The notes: generated from the letters alone by a model not told the origin. Counted from the stretch's first letter, positions 44,970 to 54,001 are shown. The stretch: 64,000 nt of DNA from JBIIJL01 sp044233795 (GCA_044233795.1 JBIIJL010000001.1:1-64000); one strand, 5' to 3'. A program made the numbers and translations.

Positions 44970-45288
44970 CTACATCTTTTCTGAGTATAAAACCACCCAA
45001 AGCGCGTTGTCCTTAAGGGCATTCCAAGGATAAAAATGAAAATTTATGCTCATGCTGCTATTCTTCTTTACGGTGAGCCCATAAAAATGTGATGGTCCTC
45101 AGACTAAGCATTGCTTTAATTCGAATTTGATCAGTAAGATGCGTATCTTCAAAGTTAAATCCCAGGCCTTTAAAAGAACCGAAATGACACTCGATTTTCA
45201 AACGAAGTACAGATGAGAAAATTTGGAAAAAAATTGTTTGATTCTGCGGTAACGAGAAAATTGCTGCGGCTAATCGAACGCAACACAT
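44970..45288 (-). pseudogene. IS4-family transposase C-terminal remnant
   Basis: Minus-strand reading gives RLKIECHFGSFKGLGFNFED, THLTD and a hydrophobic stretch ending TFLWAHRKEE. This is the YREK-region and C-terminal end of IS4-type transposases (conserved form: RW-IE-FG-LK-RGFN-EDTHL). The frame then has TAG where Trp is usual, a second stop, and GQRALGGFILRK, which resembles the normal C-terminal GRxxKSLFRxGLD. The N-terminal two thirds and the ends of the element are absent. A dead fragment, lying 3' to 3' with icmB. Confidence 0.78.
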
Positions 45289-45365
45289 GCTAATGTATTC
45301 AAATTAACTGTAGGCGTAGCAAGCAATGCAAGAGCATATTTACAAAACATGCCATCCTCGCCCAG

Positions 45366-45400
45366 TGCCCGCCAGCGCGGGCATGACAGATTTTTTTTAT
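45366..45400 (+). repeat. Palindromic repeat with T tract
   Basis: TGCCCGC, loop CAGC, GCGGGCA (45366-45383), then TGACAGA and eight Ts, then ATATACAGAG. The same order (hairpin, TGACAGATTTTTTT, TATACAGAG) is found on the other strand at 50661-50700. It could also work as a terminator on the plus strand. Confidence 0.75.
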
Positions 45401-45487
45401 ATACAGAGATAAATAAGAATCACTAGTATACATTTTAGTTAAGTTAGACTAATATGCGTGTTAATTTTACAATTGATAGTGAATAAT

Positions 45488-46831
45488 ATGTTTAAGTATA
45501 TCTTAAAAATGCTCAAGAGTGGATTTAAAATACTATGGCCATTACTAGCCGGAGCTGCAGGTGCGATGATTTATCCTGTGATGCGATTGCTTCGGTTGAG
45601 TATAGCTGTTGCAATTATGGTGGGCGGTTGTGAAGCACACGCGGTGAATTTAGCTATGGATATATTTAAGAATGTAGATAAAAACACTCCTTTGAGGTAT
45701 ATCAATGCTGTAACGTTAAGCGTTCTTGGTGGTATTGGGATGGTCCTGTCTTTTTGTCTGATTGCTTTACCACTTTTAGCATTTCGAGCAATTCTCCGGA
45801 TACTTATCCTAGCTCCAAAAGAAGGATTTAACATAGGAAAGGAAATAAATCTTTCATATATTGAGGGACAGTTATTATCACTTTTATCGCAAAATCCTGG
45901 TCGTATTTATTTTGATGCAATAGATTATGCTCTAAAGGATTTTACCGGGTTAGTGGATTTGAGCTTTGAGCGTATCATAGAAGAACTGCATTCATTTATG
46001 CTTTCAATTGCTACAGGTAAGAATTCACCAGGTACTGCTCCAACGACTGACGTGCTTGACGAGGCATCTACCGATCCAACGACTGAGGTGCCTGCCGAGG
46101 TATCTACCGATCTGATCCAGCTGCAGCTGCAAGCTCTTCACCTTGAACTCCAGAATCAAAATCTTAGACTCGAGCGTCAACTTCGCTTGCTGAGGATGGA
46201 ACGGAGCATGGCAACGAATGAGGAGAGTCAGCGGGAAGAATTTTTGGAAGCTCTTTCCGTGCAAATATCAAGTCCTGTGCGCAATCCTATGACCGATGTT
46301 CAGTTTCAACAAGTTCAATTAAGAGGGGCAGAATTGACATCACTTATTAGATCCTTCTCCGTGCCACTTTCGCAAGATGAGCTTAGGCGCCTTGAACAAA
46401 ATCCTGATGCCAGTAATGAATTGCAACGATACAGAAACCTGCTTCGGTTAAAAACTGATGAGTGTTGTATCCTCCAAGATAGACCAGAGGATAATGAAAC
46501 AGTCTTGCTTGTAAAGCAGTACCAAGTTTCAAATGAATGGCTATCCGTACCAGGAGTTGTATCTGTTCAAGATCGAGAATCTTTGCGTGGTTACTTACTA
46601 ACTGACGCTAGGCATCCAACCAATCGAGACTCTATTATTAACCCACCAAGGTATGTGACAGGAAATGTTTCATATCCTACTCGTTACGTTATTCATCCTT
46701 ATTATATTGGCCCTGATTTTGCGGGTGTTGCTCAGGAAGTGAATTTGCTGACGTTGCATTTAAGGGATTGTCTGGATGAGCAATACCATGCTGATGCAGA
46801 ATTTGCCTATGAGTCAGGGCCCTTACCTTAG
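45488..46831 (+). CDS. Unrecognised membrane/coiled-coil protein between icmB and icmF; candidate effector
   Basis: 447 residues from the ATG at 45488 (a GTG ten codons earlier is less likely). No family recognised. Two hydrophobic segments (about 14-45 and 71-100), a helical middle, a Thr/Pro/acid-rich linker with a short repeat (TTDVLDEASTDP, TTEVPAEVSTDL), then a strong coiled-coil (LQLQALHLELQNQNLRLERQ onward, about 220-255), and an acidic C-terminus ending DEQYHADAEFAYESGPLP. The weak ribosome site, membrane hairpin, coiled-coil and acidic tail are common in Dot/Icm effectors, and the neighbours are translocation genes. That is inference. Its 3' end faces icmF 23 bases away. Confidence 0.6.
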   Translation: MFKYILKMLKSGFKILWPLLAGAAGAMIYPVMRLLRLSIAVAIMVGGCEAHAVNLAMDIFKNVDKNTPLRYINAVTLSVLGGIGMVLSFCLIALPLLAFRAILRILILAPKEGFNIGKEINLSYIEGQLLSLLSQNPGRIYFDAIDYALKDFTGLVDLSFERIIEELHSFMLSIATGKNSPGTAPTTDVLDEASTDPTTEVPAEVSTDLIQLQLQALHLELQNQNLRLERQLRLLRMERSMATNEESQREEFLEALSVQISSPVRNPMTDVQFQQVQLRGAELTSLIRSFSVPLSQDELRRLEQNPDASNELQRYRNLLRLKTDECCILQDRPEDNETVLLVKQYQVSNEWLSVPGVVSVQDRESLRGYLLTDARHPTNRDSIINPPRYVTGNVSYPTRYVIHPYYIGPDFAGVAQEVNLLTLHLRDCLDEQYHADAEFAYESGPLP

Positions 46832-46854
46832 CTAGTTGTATAAGGGTGGCCCAT

Positions 46855-49782
46855 TCAGGCAATTGCATCATTCAATGTGAAGCCGTTTAATATTCCTGGT
46901 ATGAATGGGTTAACTTTGTTGTCTGTCTTCAATACATAACGTCCAGAATTTCCGTTAACTTCAAAGAGTATTTGTAAATTAGAGCTATCCTGCTCATCAA
47001 CAAGAACGTTCACTTTTTGTAGCATTCTGAAAAATGCCCAAGGACCATTTTCATCTAATTCGTAATGATTGCCCTCAATTGATTTTAGTGAAAGCCTGGC
47101 GTTGGATAAAGGCCAATGAAAACGTGTTAAAGATTCGCTGTCTTGTGTATCTTTAAGGGTGGTAGTGCCTATTATCAGCTCCAAACTGGATACAACAGGA
47201 TCCAAGCTTAATTTTTGTAAGGTAAACTCTATCTTGCTGGTATCAGTATTATCTGGAAAAAACATATTACTGATCACATTTGCACGGATTAATTCATTTA
47301 TCATTTCAGCTGAAATCGGTAGTACATAGTTGTTAACCTCTTTTAATTGCCATTGGGGTTTTGATGTATCTAAGAAGGGTCTTAAATTTTGCTCAATAAA
47401 AGTATTGAGAACCCCACGGCGAGAAAAAAAGCTATCGAAATCAGCAAGAGCCACCTCTTGTGTTGTGTTTGCATTGAATGGGTAACGGTTGGAGATCGTG
47501 TAGCGATAATCCCTAACGACGGTTTGTTGCCACTGCCGGTTAATGTAGTTTCTGGTGTCATCGATGAGGATAAACCAGGTGTCATCGGCGATTCGCTTGG
47601 CCCAAGCAGATATTGGGTCAGGAAGTTGACTCACTTCCCGATAGAGGAGACTTAGCGGCGTTGATAGGTTATCACTTTCAAAGCGAGCTTTAGTAACCAT
47701 AAAGGCGGTTCTCCCCTGGTCGTTAACCACAGAGAGGGTGTTAAGAAATTTTTCCAATTCACTTATGGCTGTATTTAAATTAGATACGGCCGATTGACTC
47801 ATCAAGCTTAATTCAGTGAACTTGCTCGCTATGCTCTGATTGAACAAGTCGGCATTCTCCCCAAACAGAGGGCTGGTTTGTTGTTGAATCAATGCTACTA
47901 ATTTGCTAAAAGAATCTGTTCTGTGCAGTGACTCAGCTAGCTGATGTGCCTGCTGATAGTCATGGATGTGCTGAGGACTTGATTTGTGCATAAAATTCTG
48001 CCACCAAACCACATACTCATAACAATATGCTTGCTGCAGCAGCGCTGGCAAGTTGTTTAAATCCTGTCGAGCTAATACCCAGTTTTCCGTCTGAAGTCTT
48101 GTAGCTACCTCAGGGAGTTGGTCGATGATACGGTGAAATCCCTGTTTGGTAAAATAGGCAGGAATGTGCCTATCTGCCAAGTCAAATCCTTCAATGAGTA
48201 AAGATTGAGTATCTTTCGTAAAGCTACTTTTAGCGAGGGTATAATACAAGTAACTTGCAGGTAATGCATTTAGATAATTTCTTACATCGCTCACAATTTG
48301 CCGGTTGATAGGAATGGGCTGTAGAGGTTGATGTAACGTTTCCTTTAATAATGAGATCTTCTTTTTAACAACTGGGGTAGGGGCTTCTTTTTGCCAATGG
48401 TTTTGAAACCAGTAAACAACCTCTGATTGAGAAAACTTGGTAGGTTCGCCTAGCATTAAGTATATTTTTAATGCTTGGTAACGGGATACTTGGGATTGAC
48501 GATTATCGATAATGGTTTGTTCAATTTCAGAAAGAATTGTGGGCAAGAAATCACCATTCAAATGTTGCTGGGTTTGTTGATGTAGTTTTAATTTCATTTG
48601 TTGAACGATGGGTAGATATAGCGCGTTTGCATGAAGTTTATCGAGTAGCGCTGATGCTTTGGTCAGATGATAGAGTGCAGCGGGATCGGTGCCGCTATTT
48701 CCTTGAAGTAAAGCGTCATACGCAAGGAGCTCTTTACTTACTTTATCTAGTTGACGTGATGAAATTAAGTGATGTGAACCTACCCATAAAAGTCCGAGAC
48801 TGAGTGTTACTGAGAGCCCCGCCACCACCCATTTATGGGAAACCTTTGCTGCAGGTGATGATTGCTTGGTTTGATTTTGGAATGCAAGTAAAGCGCCCTC
48901 TATAAAATACGCGCGGTGGTTTATGGATTGAGGAAATTTATCTTGAACGGTTAGTGCATACTCGTGTTGAATTTTCTTGTTGAGCCTATCAACGCTGATT
49001 CCACCTTGCTCCCCACTTGTAAAATAGAGTGCATGAACACGAAATAACGTTGGAGAAATAGTGTGAATTAATGCCTGAATGGCAGTCCCTAGGCTTGCTA
49101 ATTGGAGTGGAAATTCACGAATTAAGGTGCGTTTAATGCTGGAACGAGCCGGGTGCATTTTGGGAATGACTTGCTGCCCTAGTGCTTCAATGAAATGCTC
49201 AAATTTTATCTTGTAGTTGTTCAGTATTTTGCCTTGTCGCGTAGCCCAATCTAGGGAAAAACCAAGTGGCTTGCGTAATTCGGTGCTATGGTCATTTTGG
49301 AAAAATTCACAGAATCCGGCTAGGGCATCCATTTTGGTAAACACAATAGCTGTGTCAACACGATAGTTAAGACTTTGACCAAAACGGGTGAGTAATTGGG
49401 TGTGAAGTTTGCTATGTTCGGCAAACTTGAGCGGTTCAGAGTCGAGTAAGTTATTAATATCCACACATAGAATAATGCCATTGATGCGTAAAGTTCTGTG
49501 GCAGCGGTTTAATTGCTTTAGGGTGTATTGTAGGAGATTCTTGCTTTGGTTAAGCCAAGACTCGCCGAGCTCAACAATCACACCTGTTGAGTTGAAATAG
49601 ATCTCGACGGGCATTTCAGCATCTACAACAACATGGTCGAAGTGACTTTGCCGTAACAACGTCGATTTTCCTTGGTGCGTTCTACCAGTGATAATCAAAA
49701 ATGATAAGGCATTATTCTGTGGCTTTAATTGCCAAATGATTTTTTTTAAAGACTCGCATAATGCTTGCAGTGATTTGTCCAT
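46855..49782 (-). CDS. icmF: IcmF (TssM-like) Dot/Icm accessory protein
   Basis: 975 residues. Walker A ITGRTHQGKSTLL near 31-43 in a GTPase-like domain, with DINNLLDSEPLKFAEHSKLH (switch-like) and IVFTKMDALAGF, then a membrane helix near 315-335 and a long periplasmic helical part, ending in a beta-rich domain. IcmF with IcmH stabilises the Dot/Icm core (the type VI counterparts are TssM and TssL). It is on the opposite strand to icmT-icmB. It follows icmH by one shared base, so the two are one operon. Confidence 0.93.
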   Translation of the reverse strand: MDKSLQALCESLKKIIWQLKPQNNALSFLIITGRTHQGKSTLLRQSHFDHVVVDAEMPVEIYFNSTGVIVELGESWLNQSKNLLQYTLKQLNRCHRTLRINGIILCVDINNLLDSEPLKFAEHSKLHTQLLTRFGQSLNYRVDTAIVFTKMDALAGFCEFFQNDHSTELRKPLGFSLDWATRQGKILNNYKIKFEHFIEALGQQVIPKMHPARSSIKRTLIREFPLQLASLGTAIQALIHTISPTLFRVHALYFTSGEQGGISVDRLNKKIQHEYALTVQDKFPQSINHRAYFIEGALLAFQNQTKQSSPAAKVSHKWVVAGLSVTLSLGLLWVGSHHLISSRQLDKVSKELLAYDALLQGNSGTDPAALYHLTKASALLDKLHANALYLPIVQQMKLKLHQQTQQHLNGDFLPTILSEIEQTIIDNRQSQVSRYQALKIYLMLGEPTKFSQSEVVYWFQNHWQKEAPTPVVKKKISLLKETLHQPLQPIPINRQIVSDVRNYLNALPASYLYYTLAKSSFTKDTQSLLIEGFDLADRHIPAYFTKQGFHRIIDQLPEVATRLQTENWVLARQDLNNLPALLQQAYCYEYVVWWQNFMHKSSPQHIHDYQQAHQLAESLHRTDSFSKLVALIQQQTSPLFGENADLFNQSIASKFTELSLMSQSAVSNLNTAISELEKFLNTLSVVNDQGRTAFMVTKARFESDNLSTPLSLLYREVSQLPDPISAWAKRIADDTWFILIDDTRNYINRQWQQTVVRDYRYTISNRYPFNANTTQEVALADFDSFFSRRGVLNTFIEQNLRPFLDTSKPQWQLKEVNNYVLPISAEMINELIRANVISNMFFPDNTDTSKIEFTLQKLSLDPVVSSLELIIGTTTLKDTQDSESLTRFHWPLSNARLSLKSIEGNHYELDENGPWAFFRMLQKVNVLVDEQDSSNLQILFEVNGNSGRYVLKTDNKVNPFIPGILNGFTLNDAIA

Positions 49783-50570
49783 TAATTGTCCACATTGGCC
49801 AGGATAGATGTTCTGAGGAGTACTTTTTTCGCTTTATGTTCAAGTAGGCTGTGGCTTGCAAAATAGATGGCAACAAGTGTGGCTAATGTGGAGAGTGCTG
49901 CGATAAAAATAGGTTTGTGGTGTGTGACCTCAGGGAGGGTGTTGGTTTTTTCTCTAAATAACCGGTGTGGCTTGTTGGCACGATTATGTTGGATCAATTG
50001 GTATAATTCTTCAATCAAGTTATCTAGGGCTTGTCTACCATCGCTTTTTAAATGTTGCTCACCTTCAAACCCTGCGATTAAACAATAATAACCCAATTCG
50101 AGCAGATCAAGGTATTGGTTAGTGCGTTCTTTAATGTGGTAAATAATATCAAAAAAACGTCGTTCGGGTCCAACTTCATTGTGTGACAATGGAGTGAATG
50201 CTTTAAATTCAGCGGGCTTTCCATGAAGTCTGAGATAATTTTTTCCGAGCAACTCATCAATGGTGGCGGATAACAAATAACTTGCAATCACTGAAAACTC
50301 TTCCGCATATTCAAGCCCTGCCAATCGACTCTGGAAGGCATTGAGCTCGTGTTCAATATTATCGCGAATGGCATGGATAGGAGGTAGAGTGGGACTGACA
50401 CTCAAGCGCTCAAGCAAGGACAGCAAAGGACCTGCGGCTGCAACCAGGGGATTGGTGGTGGATGAGTTAATAAATAACTTGGAACGGTAATAGCCTCGTT
50501 CAGGGCTTCGCTGGGTGCCGGGTAGTGAAAATCGGCTTACAAGAGAGGCCGAATAGGTCTCGTCTGGCAT
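49782..50570 (-). CDS. icmH: IcmH / DotU (TssL-like) Dot/Icm accessory protein
   Basis: 262 residues. The cytoplasmic DotU domain has the conserved PLLSLLERLS, EEFSVIASYLLSATIDELL and FFDIIYHIKERTNQYLDLLELGYYCLIAGFEG (in parts). A C-terminal membrane helix is near 234-254. It forms a pair with IcmF. First gene of the minus-strand icmHF operon; upstream is the repeat-rich region 50571-51030. Confidence 0.94.
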   Translation of the reverse strand: MPDETYSASLVSRFSLPGTQRSPERGYYRSKLFINSSTTNPLVAAAGPLLSLLERLSVSPTLPPIHAIRDNIEHELNAFQSRLAGLEYAEEFSVIASYLLSATIDELLGKNYLRLHGKPAEFKAFTPLSHNEVGPERRFFDIIYHIKERTNQYLDLLELGYYCLIAGFEGEQHLKSDGRQALDNLIEELYQLIQHNRANKPHRLFREKTNTLPEVTHHKPIFIAALSTLATLVAIYFASHSLLEHKAKKVLLRTSILANVDN

Positions 50571-50680
50571 GTTGTTGCTCCAAACAGGGTAACATCCTCA
50601 TGACTTGAAAGATGATACGTTATCTCGGATCTCTTGTCGATAAGCCTAAATAGAACTGCTCTGTATAAGATAAAAAAATC

Positions 50681-50709
50681 TGTCATGCTCGCGCAGGCGG
50701 GCAACCATT
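50681..50709. repeat. Left inverted repeat of the GIY-YIG element
   Basis: Begins TGTCATGCTCGCGCAGGCGG and continues GCAACCATT. It matches the reverse complement of 50931-50959 at 26 of 29 bases by eye. Confidence 0.85.
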
Positions 50710-50775
50710 AATGGTTTGGTAAGGTAGTACGATGAGATAACTCTCTGGCATAGATGGAAAATCATATCATCTCGA

Positions 50776-50928
50776 ATGCCAAAGGGAGGTTATTATGAGA
50801 CTCACTCTGATATTTATGAAGCAATAACCAGAGAAAAAAGCATCAAGAAGTGGATTAAGCCATGGAGAATAAACCTGATTGAGCAAAATAATCATCAGTG
50901 GCTCGACTTGAGCACTGGATTATTTTAA
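50776..50928 (+). pseudogene. GIY-YIG nuclease family protein, C-terminal remnant
   Basis: A frame of 50 codons reads MPKGGYYETHSDIYEAITRE, then KSIKKWIKPWRINLIE and NNHQWLDLSTGLF, stop. This is the conserved C-terminal half of the small GIY-YIG proteins (usual form: YYE-H-DI-AI-REK-LKKW-RAWK-LIE-NP-W-DL). The catalytic N-terminal half with GIY and YIG is missing, so it cannot be an active nuclease. It sits between inverted repeats. Confidence 0.82.
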
Positions 50929-50930
50929 CG

Positions 50931-50959
50931 AATGGTTGCCCGCCTGCGCGGAAATGACA
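50931..50959. repeat. Right inverted repeat of the GIY-YIG element
   Basis: Begins AATGGTTGCCCGCCTGCGCG and continues GAAATGACA. It starts two bases after the remnant's stop codon. The following bases, ATTTTTTGGTCATGTACAGATATAG, resemble the repeat at 191-222. Confidence 0.85.
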
Positions 50960-51030
50960 AATTTTTTGGTCATGTACAGATATAGAACTGTCACGGATTA
51001 ATCATTTGTCAGCAGGGCTAGGGAAGTTGT

Positions 51031-52506
51031 CTAATATTGTTTTTCAAAACGATGCAGTGCTTTTTCAAGATTGCGCTGAAGTTTCCCTTTTGGATTCTCT
51101 TTAATAAATCGCAGGCAGCTTTTGCTGTTAAGGTCTGAGCATTCTTTTACTAAAATCGCTTGCTTTGGAGAGCTCCAGATACTTTTACCTGGTAAAAAAC
51201 TATATGTCAGTGTATTGCGGTTGATATTTTTGAGGGTTGGGTAATCGAGGTGATATGTTGTGAATGCAGTAACGAATTCCTTGGTGAGATTGGTTCTTAA
51301 GATTCCTTCGTCATCGGTGGAAAGGACAATGGGAACCTGGCTTGGTTGATATATGTTGATCGGGTGAGAGGGGCCTTCTATTCGTAGGATAGTTTTGTTG
51401 CTAGTTAAATTGACCTCTACGGCAATGTCGTTTTTTGACATTTGTTTTAGTAGGTGTTCCATGTTTTTTTCCTCAGCGAGATCAACTCCATGACCGATTC
51501 GTGTCGCATGACCCTCTGCAATGGCTGCTGTAATGTGAAAGTGTAAGTCTTTTACTGGCGCTAAGTTTTTGGTTAATTCCCCCGCGTGAAGAGCAATGTT
51601 GACATTGGGATAAGCTTTATATAAAAAATCCAAGATGCGCATTTGTGCTCGATAATCTCTAAGTGCAATTGGGCCATCCTCTGCTTGGACCAAATTGATG
51701 CCAACAATATCTTTTGAGAGTGATGCTGCCTCAAATCCATTGAGGGCTTGAGCAAAAAATTGGGGCAGGGGTTGCTCCCTCAAGATGTAATATTGAAATT
51801 TAATGGTTAAAAAACAAGCGCTATTACCGACTCTATGTTTACCGCAGCCAAGTTTTTGTCTGGCGTCCTCTAGTAATTGTTTACTTTGGGTAACAGTGTG
51901 ACAAATGTTGGATTGAAACTGCCTATTTGCTAGTAAAGTCTTTTTTATGTTCGATAAAGAAGTAATATCACCTAGGGGTTTGGCAAAAGATGCTGATTTG
52001 ACATTATCAGGTAGGATCATTATCTCAAGATAGAGCTCGTGTTGGCTGGCCGCGCGCTTCATGACATCGGCTAATAATGCTGGTCCAAAATGCTCAACAA
52101 TGGGCATGAATTTATAAAAAGCTGCAAAAAAATGGTCATGAGCGGACTCTTTTCCTACCTTGAAACCTTTCATCGTCCAAGCGCTAAGTACAGCCTGATA
52201 TTGGATGGGATCTCGCAAAATTTCTTCAGCGGGTGTTCCTTGACAAGGCGACGGATTGGGGCTCACGGCATAGGTGGTTAAATTGATACAATAATGATGT
52301 GTTGCTGCTAATTTAATCATTGCCTCTGCAGATGCACCACCAGCGAGATGATAGTGAAGTTCGCCACCTTTTGGCATCGCTTTAAAAAATGCATATAGTG
52401 CTTTGGGATCTGTTTGGATGTCTGTTAGGTGTTGCATGACAGATGCCAAAGCGTGTGAGCAAAAGGTACAAATGAAAAAGTAGATGACCCATAATAAGTT
52501 GCGCAT
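51031..52506 (-). CDS. Secreted adenosine deaminase-like protein
   Basis: 491 residues with a signal peptide (MRNLLWVIYFFICTFCSHALA). Metal-dependent amidohydrolase fold of the adenosine/AMP deaminase family: GELHYHLAGGASAEAM near 46-61 (metal-binding HxH), VNIALHAGELTKN near 305, HATRIGHGVDLAEE near 335, and VPIVLSTDDEGIL near 388. All ligands are present, so it is probably active. The long form with a signal peptide resembles secreted ADGF/CECR1-type enzymes and Legionella homologues; it would act on purines in the periplasm or outside the cell. Single gene. Confidence 0.86.
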   Translation of the reverse strand: MRNLLWVIYFFICTFCSHALASVMQHLTDIQTDPKALYAFFKAMPKGGELHYHLAGGASAEAMIKLAATHHYCINLTTYAVSPNPSPCQGTPAEEILRDPIQYQAVLSAWTMKGFKVGKESAHDHFFAAFYKFMPIVEHFGPALLADVMKRAASQHELYLEIMILPDNVKSASFAKPLGDITSLSNIKKTLLANRQFQSNICHTVTQSKQLLEDARQKLGCGKHRVGNSACFLTIKFQYYILREQPLPQFFAQALNGFEAASLSKDIVGINLVQAEDGPIALRDYRAQMRILDFLYKAYPNVNIALHAGELTKNLAPVKDLHFHITAAIAEGHATRIGHGVDLAEEKNMEHLLKQMSKNDIAVEVNLTSNKTILRIEGPSHPINIYQPSQVPIVLSTDDEGILRTNLTKEFVTAFTTYHLDYPTLKNINRNTLTYSFLPGKSIWSSPKQAILVKECSDLNSKSCLRFIKENPKGKLQRNLEKALHRFEKQY

Positions 52507-52633
52507 ATCAACTCGACATCAAAAATTATGCCAACAATGATTTCATAATTTGGTACAAAGTGCTATTCGTGGGTTTGAAACAAACTGGGCCAATGACTGG
52601 CCCAGAAAATGGTTCTTTGCATAGCAGCTAAAA

Positions 52634-54001
52634 TTATCGTTGCGCGATTGCTAAGCCTTTGAGAATGGTGAGAGCTGCATACAGTTGATAGTCTTCGTGA
52701 ATAAGATTGATCTCCTCACCTGGGATGCCAATTGTATTTGCAGTTTTTGTGCCTAAGGACTCTGTTGCTTCTTTGGTGGCGGCTGTCTCATCTTTATTGA
52801 CTAAATGGCCACTTAGGTCTGCTTCTTCAATGCCTAGCATTGTATCTTTTTTGTTTGAGGGTGATTTTGGGACGGCAACTTCCTCAACAACGATATCGGG
52901 GGTGATGCCCTTTGCTTGAATAGACGTACCTGATGGAGTGTAATAAAGTGCTGTCGTGAGTTTGATACCGCGTTTACTATCAAGTGGCAACACGGTTTGC
53001 ACAGATCCTTTACCAAAGCTTCGGGTCCCAAGAATCAATGCGCGTTTATTATCTTTAAGGGCTCCGGCAACAATCTCAGAGGCAGAGGCTGAGCCGTTAT
53101 TGATAAGAACAACAATCGGTGCATGATTCAGAATATCACCTGGATTTGCCATTGCAGTAAATCTTGATCCGGGTAAGCGTCCCTGTGTATAAACAATCAT
53201 CTCCGGGTTGCCTTTCTTATCCTTATCGAGGAATGCGTCAGATACTTGAATGGCTGAGTCTAAAAGACCGCCTGGATTATTTCGTAGATCAAGAATCAAG
53301 CCTTTTAATTGGCTGCCAGATTGTAATTTAAGTTTGGCAATAGCATCTTCCATGTCTTTGTCAGTTAACGCTTGAAATTGAGTTAACCGCACATAGCCGA
53401 AGTTATTTGCTAACAATTTACTTTTAACGCTTTTGATTTGAATTTTTTCTCTAACTAAGTTGATACTCAATGGTTTGAGTTCGCCTTTGCGAATAATTGT
53501 CAAATTAATCGTGCTACCAGGTTTGCCACGCATGAGATTCACCGCGTCTTTTAATTGCATGCCTTGCACGGATTTATCACCTAATTTCACGATAAGATCG
53601 CCCGGTTTAACGCCGGCCTTAAAAGCTGGTGTATCGACGAGAGGGGTAACAACCTTTACCACACCATCTTCCATAGTCACTTCTATGCCTAATCCACCAA
53701 ATTCGCCATTTGTGGTGGTTTGAAGCTCCTTGAAATCGTTTTCGTCAAGATAGCTTGAATGAGGGTCCAAACCCGCCAGCATGCCGCGGATGGCATTATC
53801 AAAGAGTTCCTTATCGCTCACTGGTTTTACGTAATAACGCTTAATTTCACTTAACGCATTAGAAAAACGCTGCACGTCTTCCATGGGGATTCGCTGTGTG
53901 GTCTGCTCTGCTTGTTGTTCTACAGCAGCCTGAGTAGGAAAAACAAAGAACGCAGTTAAAAAAGTGCTAATTGTAAAAAAATTAATTTTGTGATTAGACA
54001 T
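52634..54001 (-). CDS. ctpA: C-terminal processing peptidase (S41 family)
   Basis: 455 residues from the ATG at 54001, chosen because AAGGAGAG lies just upstream and a normal signal peptide (MSNHKINFFTISTFLTAFFV) follows; the longer frame to 54109 lacks both. A PDZ domain near 90-170 (FGGLGIEVTMEDGVVKVV, PAFKAGVKPGDLIVKL) and the S41 catalytic region NNGSASASEIVAGALKDN with the Ser, then GTRSFGKGSVQT with the Lys. It trims periplasmic proteins, probably cell-wall hydrolases, which fits its neighbour envC. Confidence 0.93.
   Translation of the reverse strand: MSNHKINFFTISTFLTAFFVFPTQAAVEQQAEQTTQRIPMEDVQRFSNALSEIKRYYVKPVSDKELFDNAIRGMLAGLDPHSSYLDENDFKELQTTTNGEFGGLGIEVTMEDGVVKVVTPLVDTPAFKAGVKPGDLIVKLGDKSVQGMQLKDAVNLMRGKPGSTINLTIIRKGELKPLSINLVREKIQIKSVKSKLLANNFGYVRLTQFQALTDKDMEDAIAKLKLQSGSQLKGLILDLRNNPGGLLDSAIQVSDAFLDKDKKGNPEMIVYTQGRLPGSRFTAMANPGDILNHAPIVVLINNGSASASEIVAGALKDNKRALILGTRSFGKGSVQTVLPLDSKRGIKLTTALYYTPSGTSIQAKGITPDIVVEEVAVPKSPSNKKDTMLGIEEADLSGHLVNKDETAATKEATESLGTKTANTIGIPGEEINLIHEDYQLYAALTILKGLAIAQR

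Larger units (their letters stand above)
50571..51030. other. Repeat-rich intergenic region with GIY-YIG remnant
   Basis: 460 bases between icmH and the adenosine-deaminase-like gene. It holds an inverted-repeat pair, the tail of a GIY-YIG gene, and palindromic repeat ends; no intact gene. Confidence 0.7.

Noticed and set aside
46855..50570. icmF/icmH as part of a type VI secretion system
   Set aside because: No tssB, tssC, hcp, vgrG or clpV genes are nearby, and the pair sits beside icmB as in the Legionella Dot/Icm region.
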